DNA of 64,000 nucleotides from Amaurobius ferox (taxonomy: Eukaryota; Arthropoda; Arachnida; Araneae; Amaurobiidae), in the NCBI GenBank assembly GCA_951213105.1, contig OX578142.1:114325065-114389064 (forward strand), written 5' to 3'. The stretch's first letter is position 1. Every line of letters begins with the position of its first letter. Below, in pieces: positions 47,472-58,610 of this stretch. The position numbers and the translations under genes are program-made. A model generated the notes under the pieces. It had not been told where the DNA came from, searched no databases, and saw only the letters and a program-made list of their open reading frames with translations.

Positions 47472-47699
47472 GAAATGCAATAGAAAATCTGCTATCAAAT
47501 ACTTTTCAACTGCCTTTTCAGTTGCTGGTAATATTCCCTGTTTTAAATTAGATAATGTATATGTTTTGTTAATTTTAAAAATGTATGATGATCTATAACA
47601 TAATTTATTCGAATAAAGAAAATTAAATAAATCATTTATTGTTCAATAAAATAATAACTGCGATGGCTAAAATTAATTTTTTATATTTGCAGATGAATA

Positions 47700-47978
47700 T
47701 TATTTAAGACCAGGGGTATTTAGTTATTGCAATGTCATGCAACGAAAATTACTAAATATGCAAAACAAAAATTTCATTATGGGGTTAAAACTCTCTTCGA
47801 TGACGGTGGATTTACACGTTTCTAGCATCCTTGAATACGGGTTTACCTGTTTATCGAAAGTGCCTGCGTATCTTTACTTAATTAAAAAGAATTACATTAA
47901 AAATTTTTGCCAATATAGCTATTTCAAATTTTGTTTTACATTAAATGTAATCACGTTTCACAGCTGAAAAGGAAAAAC

Positions 47979-48015
<37 letters not shown>

Positions 48016-48345
48016 TATGTTCATTTTTGGTGAGTGAATGCTTTACAAGTAATTTTAACCAGAAATAAATGGACATCATTGTTTACGAGTTATCGCAAGC
48101 TGTTAAAAGTATACTGGAAATTTAAATTTTTAACTGGGGAGTGCGGTATCTCTGGAAATAATACAGAGATTTCCATGAAACTTGGTACACTCATTTTAAT
48201 AAGTAACAATAAAGAGCCTGTTGATTTTCAGCATATCAAATTATAAGAAAGTTATTATAAGAAATTATAAGAAAGTAAAATTATAAGAGTTTTGCCTTTT
48301 TCCACAATATCTAAATCTATTAATCATTTGTTGTACACATCAGAT
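47700..48345 (-). mobile_element. Family A-like repeat, strongly diverged
   Basis: The right end TTGTACACATCAGATTA (about 48330-48346) is the family A 5' end inverted. On the left, CGATGACGGTGGATTTACACGTTTCTAGCATCC-type sequence (about 47797-47830) aligns with the segment near the 3' hairpin of 44630-45527. A (TA)n run lies at about 47982-48011. The hairpin is not clear. Confidence 0.5.
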
Positions 48346-48474
48346 TATTTTTTCTTTATCAAAATTGGAGATATGTATAAAATAAATGTGCTAGTTCAAA
48401 GATAGGTCAATTAAGCACTCCACTAGAATAATAACAAAAAATTAATGAATGACAATTTATGAATTTATTTATTT

Positions 48475-49170
48475 ATGGTGACAAATGTTGTGTACTTCAT
48501 ATATGATGGAACTATTAAGCATTTTTATTCTCTGTTGCATACTTATTTTGTACAGTCATATGAATTTTTGGTAAAACAGGAAGTGGCATTTCCAGAACAG
48601 GAAATTAAAATTCTTAGCGAACCCAGTAGCGTCGCCACCAAGAAAAGTTTGTGTGGGGTGGGGGATAATGTTTTGTTTTCCATTTCTCCATAAATCATAT
48701 TTCCGGAATTCAATGGGTTCGATGGGTTCTTGTTGGTTAAGACCACCAAATCCCCCCCCCCCCTTGGATACGCCACTGAGTGAAACCCCTACCTTCTCTG
48801 GAATTCGAAACTGAATCCATAACGGTCATCATCTAATTTATATCTATAGGCAATCCTGAGACATGGGTGCTTCAAGAAATTTTTTTGAAATGAAAGTGGG
48901 AAAAGAAATGGGAAGTGAAAAATCATAGTAAATTTCCCATTATTCTCCGGATTTTTATGTTGAATCCATATTAGTCAATATCTAAGCTATAGCAGATCCA
49001 GAGAAATAGATGTTTCAAAGAAAATGTAGATTTTTGAATCGGAAGTAACATTCTCGGAACCGAAAATAAGAATCCTTAGCTTCCTTTTACCCTTCCGGCA
49101 ATTTGATGTCGAATCCAAATCAGTATCATCTGAGCTACATCTATAGCAGATCTTGATAAATGGATATTTC
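48475..49170 (+). repeat. R4 repeat locus, about three tandem 150-bp units
   Basis: The landmark TGAATCC(A)...AGTCA... occurs at 48812, 48961 and about 49110, spaced 149 bp apart. The left flank (48475-48620) aligns with 55900-55961 joined to 57808-57880, so the two loci are paralogous beyond the tandem units. A hAT-like MITE interrupts the locus at 48624-48778. There is no open frame of note. Confidence 0.8.
48616..48786. mobile_element. hAT-like MITE, 155 bp, in the R4 locus
   Basis: The body at 48624-48778 starts CAGTAGCGTCGCCACCAAG and ends CTTGGATACGCCACTG. The flanks AGCGAACC (48616-48623) and AGTGAAAC (48779-48786) match at 6 of 8. The paralogous locus has the uninterrupted site AGTGAGAC at 57880-57887, which supports the insertion. 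A C run lies just inside the right end. Confidence 0.78.
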
Positions 49171-49950
49171 TAAGTAAAAATTTTTCCGTAAAAACATGGA
49201 CATTTTTGGCATTTGAAAAAATTCCGCAATGGGAATGCATGGCAACATTTTTGACACCAATAAACACGATTGCTAACCACGAATCGAAATCGAAACAAAA
49301 CGCAGCTCAAACTAATTGACATCCATGTAAAATTAATTTTATTAGAAGACCAAAAGTTGCACTCCAGTTTTTTTTTCATACCTCAATTGAGCATGTCTAA
49401 CGCACTTCCCCTCCCCTCCAAACCAAATCATATCTGTTATGCATGTATTTATTTTTTAATGAACTACTTCACCCATTTTGATCATCTTTCAAGAACACGT
49501 TTTCCTCTTACTCTTGTTCATTATTTTTTCTCGCGTTTCTTCTACTCTCTTTACAGATGAAGCGCGTGTCTATTAAGATGTATTACAAAAATTACCTTTG
49601 TAGGTTACGGAAACTAGTCGGAACATCTGCTTTTGTGCCCTAAGGGCTTGGAACGATACCGTTCGCAGACAACAGGATGTTCCTCGTCTTTTGCAAGGAA
49701 ATGCTTGAACGCCAGGTGTGTTTGTTTACCATATCCCACAGCGAACGTCCAAGATTTTATGAGGAAGACCATAAAACACCATCGCTGGTCTGCGCTTCCC
49801 ATTCGGTTTCCCAAACTCTGATATGGACATTTTTCGTTGAAGGTGGCTGGCATTTGAAAGAAATGTCTTAATATATGTCATTTCTTATTAAATGTTGAAC
49901 ATGTTACTCTGATAAAAGTAAATTAAAGTTTGAAAATATGCGTCGAGTCT
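49171..49950. other. AT-rich DNA with one GC-richer patch
   Basis: Positions 49553-49870 have higher GC and open frames on both strands (49614-49853 minus, 49633-49821 plus), but I recognise no protein in any frame. It may be an element remnant or an exon of unknown type. Confidence 0.35.
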
Positions 49951-50861
49951 TTTTAATACAGTAACGTATCCAGAATGGGTGCATATGCTTCCTCTATAAT
50001 GTTTTTAATTAATATACAGAGCGGCTACTAATTTTGTGAAAATATTGAGGTTTAATTTTGATGGGGGTAATCTTCAATCACTAACTTTTCGAGATTTTTA
50101 AGCTAATTTCTTTTTTATGATTTTGTATATCAAAAGATAGTGAGCTTTGTTCAGTGTTTAACAAAACATATTTTTTAATTAAGCTATTCAAATTGCATTC
50201 TTAACTACGACTTTTCAAGTCCAGACTGGGGTCCACAAGGGGGGGGGGGGTCATATCCATCACTAAAATATTTTCAATTGGTGTAAAGCATTAAGCAATG
50301 CTATTTTTATAACGCTAAATTTATGAAAAGTTTTCAGACGAATTTCAATGGTGCTAATTAATCTCCAATCACTAATTTTAGCGTTTTTAACCGTTTAATT
50401 TGATTATTTTGTACATCTATAGATTTTTATGGTGAGGCTTGTTAAGTCTTCAGAAAACTAATTTTTCCATACAATCCAAATCTGATAGTATTCCTGAATA
50501 CGACTTTCAGCAATACACATTTTTTTTTATCCATTTCTATGTAAATAAGTAATTCATCTCATATGCATTCTGAATCTGTAAGAATTCATAAAAAATATTT
50601 CAGAATATTTTTGGAATTATAATAGATAGTATGTAAAAATCTCGATTTGGTTGTTTTGTTAATACATTTTGTGCTTCTTAATGCTATGATTGATACTATT
50701 GAATAAGCAAGAATTATCCATTTTCAATCAATTTTAATTTATATCTATAAAAATAATTGATAAATTACAATAAATATCAATCATCATGAATAATTTATAA
50801 TATTTAAATTAGTATTTTGCATCCCCGTTGAAAATTTCAAAATACACCACTGGTTTAATAC
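49951..50861. mobile_element. hAT-like non-autonomous element, 895 bp
   Basis: The body at 49959-50853 starts CAGTAACGTATCC and ends TACACCACTG (reverse complement CAGTGGTGTA). The flanks TTTTAATA (49951-49958) and GTTTAATA (50854-50861) differ by one base. Inside, a block with ATCTTCAATCACTAA-type sequence is repeated about 270 bp apart (about 50085 and 50358), in diverged form. A G run lies near 50240. No transposase is seen. Confidence 0.75.
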
Positions 50862-53430
50862 AATAGAAACCTTGAATTAGAATTACATAAGGTTATTTCA
50901 TGTTTTGAATAAAGTATTACGAATTTCAAACTAATTCTGAATCACATTTTTACATAAGTATAACCCCAATTTATAATGTGAAAAATAAAGAAAAATTAAG
51001 ACGATTTTATATTATCTTGTTTATAGAACTAGCATGATGGCTACCACATTGTTGGATTTGTTTTGCTTCTAAAGCTGTCTATGGTAATTCGATCAGCGTG
51101 TTTGGCAAAATCGTAGAAATTAATAAAGTTTATTAATTTCATCTAATCATAATTTTCAGGCAAATTGCTAGTCCATTAACCTGAAAATTATGTTCTTAGG
51201 TATCACATAAGTTTTGTGTGTTTATTACATTAAATCAACATCAGATGCTTCCTGGTAGATATTTTTGCAAAATCGTTGCCTGAGTCATGTTTTTGAAATT
51301 ATTCCTACTAAGTTTGGTTGAATTTCAACCCTTAAATAATTCTGCAGAAAGCTTTGCAATAGTGATACTCTAATTAGGATCACTCCGTATATACAATGAC
51401 AGCTATTCGAGGATCCCTACTGATGTATGATATGTTACCAGCAAAGCCCGATTTAAGGCAATACTAAAAATAAGTATCATAAACTAGTTAAGACGATTGT
51501 TTGTTGTCATAACTAGTTTTACCTTAGTTTGAACTGGTACAAGCAATCGTCTGTTGGGAAAACTAGAGTTAACAAATCTGAACTAGTGCAGCCTACTTAC
51601 GTCGGCTTGGAGCGTCTTTGCCTATGTCAAACTTTTTGAGTCTGTTTATTTTATTTATTTATTTTTGAGGGGGACTTGAAAGAGGTTGTGAACCTACAGT
51701 TGAACAGTTTTTATTAGAAATCAAGAATGGAATTGTTACGACAAAACAAATGAAAAAAATCAATTCTGAGAATAATATTACACAAACACAATGTAATCTA
51801 GAATCATATTACGACACAACAGATTTTTGTGGCATGTTGAGTTGAGTCTTATTATGATTTGAAGATTGAATTTGTTTTACAAAGCTTTTTCTTCGAAGAA
51901 CAATTTTTGTTGCAACTGGAGCGAAAACAGCCCTGCACAATACTAACTGAAATATTGTGCTGCAGTTCTCAGGAGTATGTTCTCTGGGGGGGTTTCTTTT
52001 CTTCAGATAAATTTGTTTGCACACCGGAATTTTGATCTGAAAATACGGGAATTTGAAGATGATAAATTAAATGATCTATTAACAGTTAATGAATATGAAT
52101 TTTCTGAAAAATCTTAATATAACTAATTTTAAACTAAGTACTGATAACAAATAATTAAAACTAATTACTTCTTTTGAAAACAAATTTAAACCTGATGCTG
52201 GTACTAGTAATGGTTATGCAAAATTAGTTTCGTGAATATTTTATATATTGCACTAGTTAAGCCTAGGCACAATAAATATTGCCAACATTTGATCTCTTGT
52301 ACCAATTTTATCTATACAATTTTGATTTAGTCTGGACAACTCTGGTTTTGCCGAAAATCAGATTTTGTGGTGCAACGCTAAAATTACTTAAACTGCGATC
52401 AAATGAATCAACCGTTTTATTTCGTAAGGCACGTCCTTAAATACAAGATAACACAGCAAATATTCTTGCATACTTGACTGACGAAAAAAATATCGGGAAA
52501 TCCGGGCTTCCCGTTTTTTTTTCTTTCTTTTTTATAGCATTCATATCTGCCGGCATCTGAGGATCTATTGAAGAAGGAGAGAGCGCTGGACCTCTTGGGT
52601 GCGGGGTCAACCCAATATCCGCTCAACCATGAAAGGCTACTCTCTGGGCATAGTTGCGTCTTAAAGATGAACGCTTGGCCAGCTTTCAGGAATATATTTA
52701 GGTCACAGAAAACATGAATAACATGATAGGAATCCGACCAGTTTCCGAAAAGAACATAATCCACGTAATGGAACCGATATTATGTGGATCCCTGAAAGTA
52801 TGACAGCAGATGATCTCTTCTTCATATAAAAAATGCATGATATATGTAAACGGGGTAAAAACTGTCATAACTGGTCTTCAATGGGAATATGTATTGTATT
52901 CTATTTTTGATGTTCAGAGAATAGAGAATAGAATTTCAAAATTCGCAATGGTATTACAAAGATGCTTTATTTATTAATGGTCTTGCTGCTTTTGATTTGA
53001 ATTATTTACAGAAATGATAAAAGTTCTAAAATCTGCAAAATTTTGCTATGGAAAAATTTGGATTCCAACACATTTAATCTTGAGCTTCTTATTTAAGAAC
53101 AAAAAATTTTCTATCGCTTTCTAATATTCTCTCAAATGGGACATAGAACTTTTATAGAATATAAGAAAAAAAAATTTGGCCAATGATGCTTATACAGGGA
53201 TAGAGGATGCTTTCCTGATTTTGAAGCAGCATAATAGGCGAGTCCCTTATTAGCGATCAAATTGTCCCTACTTTCAAAGTTAAGATTACATATTTATTAC
53301 AGACTGAATATCTGATTTTGATTAATTTAACATTCTCTTCTACCGTACTACTCATTGACGATTGAAAATGTTCCTGGAAATAACTTCTAATCATACAATT
53401 TGATTTTTCTACCAGTCTCCAATTATAAAA
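50862..53430. other. AT-rich DNA, no gene recognised
   Basis: A patch at about 52540-52680 has higher GC. On the minus strand it reads ATGGTTGAGCGG...GGTTGACCCC followed by an A-rich tail, faintly SINE-like, but the two boxes are too close together for a tRNA head. The frame at 52417-52764 crosses it and is not recognised. Confidence 0.4.
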
Positions 53431-54462
53431 AAAATCTGATGTGAACAACAGATGACTTTCCCTGCAGACTTAAATTCATATTTTCTATATTTCATTAATA
53501 ATTCGCTAAATTGAGTTTAATTGCACTAAATAACACGCATAATTAATTGAAATTGCACTGAATTGACACTTTTAATTCATCCTTCGATTTCAATTGGTAA
53601 CTGGACTTATTCTCAAAACTGGCATATCAAAAATACGAAAAAACTAAAATATCTCAAGAACGGTTAGTCCTACAGTAAAGGGTGTTGGTCTTACTCTTTC
53701 AATAATTAAAAATTACATGTAAAACAAGCATTTAATTAATGCATTTGAGCATACGTAGTTTTTCATTTTAGATTTTGATGACTTTTAGGGCTATTTCGCA
53801 TAAAAAAGCGGGTTATTATTTTCCGAATCATACCAAAATCTAATCAGCATCAGAGCAATCTACAAGTGACTCATATACCAAATTTTGTGAACTTTGGTCA
53901 ATTAATTTTTCAGTTAGAGTGGATACAAACAATTTTTGCAGACCATTTTGCAAAAACAACGCAGGGTTTTTTTATGCCGAATTATACCAACATTTAACCA
54001 GCACCATGGTCACCCCAAAGTGACTTACCACCTATAAAATTTTATGTAATTCGGTCAATTAACTTCTGAGCTAGCGTCGATACATACATTACACAGACAC
54101 ACACACACAGACGCGCACAGACACACACACAAGCATAACAGACGCGCACAGACACACACAAGCATACACAGACGCTCACAGACACACACACAAGCATAAC
54201 AGACGCACCCACACACACAAGCATACACAGACGCGCACAGACACACACACACACAGACGCGCACAGACACACACACAAGCAAACACAGACGCGCACAGAC
54301 ACACACACACAGACGCGGACAGACACACTATAAATAGCTATAAATAGCTTTTTCGTGCTTTAGAGGTCTCAAAACGTGTAGGTCCCTCTAAATCTGGAGT
54401 TGCTATTTTCGACACGATTCCAATACTTTCCCTATACATTACCATATATTGCAGGGAAAGTA
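53431..54462 (+). mobile_element. Family A repeat (subfamily A2), first of a head-to-tail pair
   Basis: It starts AATCTGATGTGAACAACAGATG followed by the subterminal ACTTTCCCTGCAG (53455-53467). Two direct copies of a unit of about 151 bp lie near 53785 and 53935 (the CATTTTGCAAAAA-type phrase). A long CACAGACACACA array at 54087-54329 follows. The copy ends in the hairpin ACTTTCCC...GGGAAAGT (54425-54461). The next copy begins immediately after it. It is non-coding, and the Val/Cys-rich frames on its minus strand are microsatellite artefacts. Confidence 0.85.
54087..54329. repeat. CACAGACACACA / CACAGACGCGCA compound microsatellite
   Basis: Repeats of ACACACA with regularly spaced AGACGCGCACAGAC and AAGCATA insertions. 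It lies at the same place as the shorter CA tracts in other family A copies. Confidence 0.95.
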
Positions 54463-55235
54463 AAAATATGATGTGGGCAGCACATGACTTTCCCTGCAGA
54501 CTTATATCCACGTTTTCTTTATTTTAATTAAATTTAATTCACTTTTAATTCAATTTTCGTTCTCATTTGGTAACTGAACTTATTTTCAGAGGTGGCGTAG
54601 AGAAAGTACGAAAAAACTAAAATATCTCGAAAACTAGTCTGAGTGAAATGGGGTTGGTCTTATTCTTTTCTTCGTTAAAAATTATGTATGAAACAAGCAT
54701 TTAATGGATATATAGCATACGTAGTTTTTTATTTTAGATTTTGGTGATTTTTGCGGGCCATTTTGCAAAAAAACGCAGGTTATATTTTTCCGAATCATAC
54801 CAAAATCGAATCAGCACCAGGATAACATACAAGCGACTTATCTACCGAATTTTGTGAAATTCGGTCCATTAGGTTTTCAGCTAGAGTAGATACAGACAAT
54901 CTTTGCGGGCCATTTTGCGAAAAATGCGGGTTTTTTTATCCCGAATCGTACCAAAAACTAATCATCACTAGAGTCATACACAAAAAACTTACTTACCAAA
55001 TTTTATGAAATTCGGTCCATTAGTTTTTGAGTTAGAGTGGATACATACATTGCACAGACAGACACACAGACACACACACAGACACACACACACACAGACG
55101 TCACGTTAAAAATAGTTTTTTCGTATTCTAGAGGTCTCGAAACGTGTAGATCCGTCGAAAACTCGAGTTGCTATTTTCGGCATGATTTCAATACTTTCCC
55201 TATACATTACCATGTATTGCAGGGAAAGTAAAAAT
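54463..55235 (+). mobile_element. Family A repeat (subfamily A2), second of a head-to-tail pair
   Basis: It begins directly after the first copy's hairpin with ATGATGTGGGCAGCACATGA and ACTTTCCCTGCAG. Two direct units of about 151 bp start at about 54751 and 54902 (TTGCGGGCCATTTTGC). A short CACAGACA microsatellite is at about 55054-55100, and the terminal hairpin ACTTTCCC...GGGAAAGT is at 55193-55229. It has the cleanest full-length structure of subfamily A2. Confidence 0.9.
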
Positions 55236-55899
55236 GTTCCTGAAGTTTTCCTCTTATGAATGAGTCATTGTTGTATCAACTGAATTCGAAATGTACTCAC
55301 AGTTATATTCAGATTATTTTCACTTTATATTTCCACTTTATATTCACAAACAATAAGCTAAAAAAATAGTTGAAACAATTTTAGATTTTTTTGGATTATA
55401 TATATTGGCACAATATGCAAGAGGAGCTCGACGATATATTGCAAAAATTGTAGCATTTAAATTACTAGATCGAAAGTTTCAGCCATTTAAAAAAATCTTC
55501 AATGGCTTATCCAATGTTCATATAATTTTATATTCATATATATTTTGTTCCAAATCCTAGAAGCATCTGGAAAACTTTGGAGGTTGTGTTAAACTGAATA
55601 TGGACTCTTATGCAAATTAAATGCATATGAATATATAGGCGTTATTACGGATCTTGTAATACTTTTGATTTCCCCCTGAAGTAACAAGATACATAAACAC
55701 TAGCAACTATTTAGATGGCATTTTCGATAAATATCCTCAATAGATCAATTTGCTTGGAATAATGTAATTATTTTCTTAAGATATTCAATGCATGTCGTAT
55801 TTAAATCTTCTGCCAAGTTTCTGTCATAACTCTCAGGTACATTGAAACCTCAAATGTAATTCATTGTAAAAAATTCATGAAAGAACCTTTACATGGTGA
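55236..55899. other. AT-rich DNA, nothing recognised
   Basis: I see no gene or element here. Confidence 0.5.
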
Positions 55900-55963
55900 T
55901 AAATAGAGTGCAAATTTATTTTTTGATGCAATTATTAAGCATTTTTATTCTCATTTGCATATA

Positions 55964-57805
55964 CAGGGTGATTATAATTAAAGTTCCAGGTTTGAAAATG
56001 GTCTCAAATAAAAAGCACTGGTCAGAATGATTTAAAATTTTGCGTGAACACTCGTGGAGCAATATAATTTTGTTTGGTGAAGAAAAAAACAGTAGTTCAA
56101 AAAGTCGCCGCTAGGAGAATAATTGGCGCTTTACTACACTAGAATGCAATACAAAAGTAATAGACGTTGACTTACTCATTGGCTAATGACGTAATAAATG
56201 TTCAATATGCTGTCCTTCGCATTCTGAAACAAGCTGAAAGCGCAAAATAGCGTGTTCAACAACAGATTTGAGTGTTTCTATAGAGATGTTGTGGATGTGA
56301 TGCGTGATGCTAGCTTTAAGTTCCGCTAAATTGGTAATGTGTCCATTAAACACCACATTCTTCAGATGCCCCCAAAGCCAAAAATCACATGGATTGAAGT
56401 CAGGGGAACGTGCTGGCCATCTTACAGGAGAATGGCGGCTGATGATTCTGTCATCTCCAAAATGACTGCGAAGTAGCCACTTCACTGGTTTTGCGATATG
56501 TGGTGGAGCCCCATCCTGCATGAAAATAGTGTTATCGATACACTGACGCTCATGCAGTGTGGGTATAACGTGACTTTTAAAAAGACGTTCATATCGATGG
56601 CCATTGACAGAATAGGTGACGGGGCCATGAGGACCAACTTACTCAAAAAAGAAAGACCCGAAAATAAGCGCTGCTGTAAATCCGCACCACGCAGTGACTT
56701 TGGGGGAATGAAGAGGCACCTGGCGTAGTTCCTGTGGATTTTCGGTTGCCCAGATTCTGCAATTAACAATTCTTCGGAGATGGAAGTGTGCTTCGTCAGT
56801 CCACAAAGCGTTCCAGGGCCATTCATCGTCCACTTGTATCCGAGCCAGAAATTGAAGTGCGAACATTTCACGTGCATCATTGTCCGCAGGTAGCAACTGT
56901 TGAACATGGGTCAATTTGTAAGGATAACATTTCAAAATGTGTTTCAAAATGTTTTGCACCGTACTGGAGGGTACGTCTAATGATCGGGCAATTCCACTTG
57001 CACTTGTAGATGCATTAGCGTTACGCTCTTCTTCTAACGCTGTAGCTACGTCTTCTACTATCTCTCCATCGACTGCTTTCCGTCCCCTACCAGGTTTGAT
57101 GTTGAAAGAGCCAGTCTCTTCAAATTTTTAAAATCATTTTGCGCAAACTTTTGCCACACAGAGGACTAGATTTTAACTTTTTCAACGTTCTGAACTTTCT
57201 AAGAGCTACTAAACAAGAACTGTTATTCTCATAAAACAATTTGACAAGAAGAGCACGATCTTTTAATGATAGAATCATTGCGACAGAACAATAGAGATTT
57301 TTCATTAAGTTATGAGAAACAAGTTCCGCTCTTCCTTTTTTATAGCAAACGTTTATCGCAACGTCACTGTCTTATGCAAATTTGCAGCAGCATTTGAAGA
57401 GCAATTATGCAAAACAAATTAAATCCACTTTTTGTGAAAAAAGATACGGCTTACGTTTGCTTAGAATTTAACATTGTTTCAATGGATGAAAATTTTTTTT
57501 CATTACTTGCATGCATATGATGATGAAAGATCGACTTTTAATTCAGTATTCGAAGGACAGCATAGTGAACATTTATTACGTCAGTAGCCAATGAGTAAGT
57601 CAACGTTTATTACTTTTGTATTGCATTCTAGTGTAGTAAAGCACCAATTATTCTCCTAGCGGCGACTTTTTGAACTACTATATTTTCTTCACCAAACAAA
57701 ATCCCACTGCTCTACGAGTGTTCACGCAAAATTTCAAATCATTCTAACCAGTGCTTTTTACTTGAGACCATTTTCAAACCGGGAGCTTTAATTATAATCA
57801 CCCTG
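55964..57805 (-). mobile_element. mariner-like transposon with ~258-bp inverted repeats, 1842 bp
   Basis: The ends are CAGGGTGATTATAATTAAAG and its reverse complement, flanked by TA at 55962-55963 and 57806-57807. The inverted repeats extend over about 55964-56221 and 57549-57805 with few differences, far longer than the 20-40 bp usual for mariner elements. The paralogous R4 locus has the empty TA at 48540-48541. One transposase gene lies on the minus strand, and its last codons fall inside the left inverted repeat. Confidence 0.92.
56183..57305 (-). pseudogene. mariner-superfamily transposase with one frameshift and one stop
   Basis: About 370 codons. The N-terminal region (MILSLKDRALLVKLFYENN, from about 57275) and the KFEETGSFNIKPGRGRK linker suit a helix-turn-helix DNA-binding domain, followed by SGIARSLDVPSSTVQNILKH. 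The catalytic blocks are WTDEAHFHL, FMQDGAPPHIA and WPARSPDFNPCDFWLWG. By my count 42 residues separate the second Asp from the third, wider than the DD34D of classic mariner and near the DD41D group. Two lesions disable it: an extra A in the run near 57125-57132, and an in-frame TAA at 56639-56641 just after GSFFFE. Otherwise the frame is intact, so the copy is fairly young. The stop at 56183-56185 lies inside the left inverted repeat. Confidence 0.92.
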
Positions 57806-58610
57806 TATTTATTTCGTAGTCATACAAATTTTCAGAAAATCCGGAAGTACTATCTCTATAACTGAACATGATTATCTTTAGTGAGACACCAACCTTTTCT
57901 GGAATTCGATGTTGAATCCGTATCAGTCATCCTCTGAGCTTTATAGCCAGTCCTGAGAAATGGATGTTGCAAAGATATTTCTTGAACCGGAAGTGAAGAA
58001 ATGGAAGTGGAAATCTTGAGTGAATCCGAACAGCTTTGGAATTTAGTGATGAATCCATATCAGTCGTCATCTAAGTTCTATCTATAGTCAATCTTGAGAA
58101 ACAGATGTTAAAAAGTAAAATTTTTGACCTGAAATGGAGAAGAACCAGATGTGAAAATTCTTAATTAATCCCTAATCCCATCCAGAATTTGATGATAAAT
58201 CCATATCAGGGATCATTTAAGGTCAGTGATCCTCTAAATCTAAAGCAGATTTCGAAAAATATATGTTTCATAAAAAATGTAAATTTTTGAATCGATAAGA
58301 GACATTGCCATAATCGGAACTGCAAATTCATAGTGAACCCTTTAATTTCCTGCAGAATAAATTTAAAGCTGAAATCATAACAGCCACTAAGTTCTATCTG
58401 TAACTAATCCTGAGAAATAGATGTTTCAAATAAAATGAAAATTTTTGAATTGGAAACGAAAAAAAAAATCTAATCTGAAATCCTAGCAAATTTTTCTTTA
58501 TTCTCTAGAATTCGGTGCTGAATCCAATTTGGTCATCATTTAAGTTATATCTATACCAAAGCCTGAGAAATAGATGTTTCAAAGCAAAATGCTTTCAAAA
58601 ATCATTAGTA

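Larger units (their letters stand above)
55900..58610 (+). repeat. R4 repeat locus, about five tandem ~150-bp units, split by a mariner element
   Basis: Positions 55900-55961 joined to 57808-57880 match the left flank of the locus at 48475-48620. The tandem landmark (T)GAATCC(A/G)TATCAGTC recurs at about 57913, 58050, 58197, 58370 and 58519. The units contain GAGAAATAGATGTTTCAAA-type and CCGGAAGTG-type words. No protein is encoded. Confidence 0.8.

Noticed and set aside
52540..52680. SINE-like patch on the minus strand
   Set aside because: The apparent A and B boxes are too close together and the rest does not match the SINE family found elsewhere in the window.
52417..52764. 115-codon minus-strand frame as a gene
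   Set aside because: It crosses a low-complexity Lys/Arg-rich run and shows no recognised motif. Composition before and after the run is unlike a single protein.
54042..54326. Long Val/Cys-rich open frames on the minus strand
   Set aside because: They are translations of the CA-rich microsatellite inside a family A copy.
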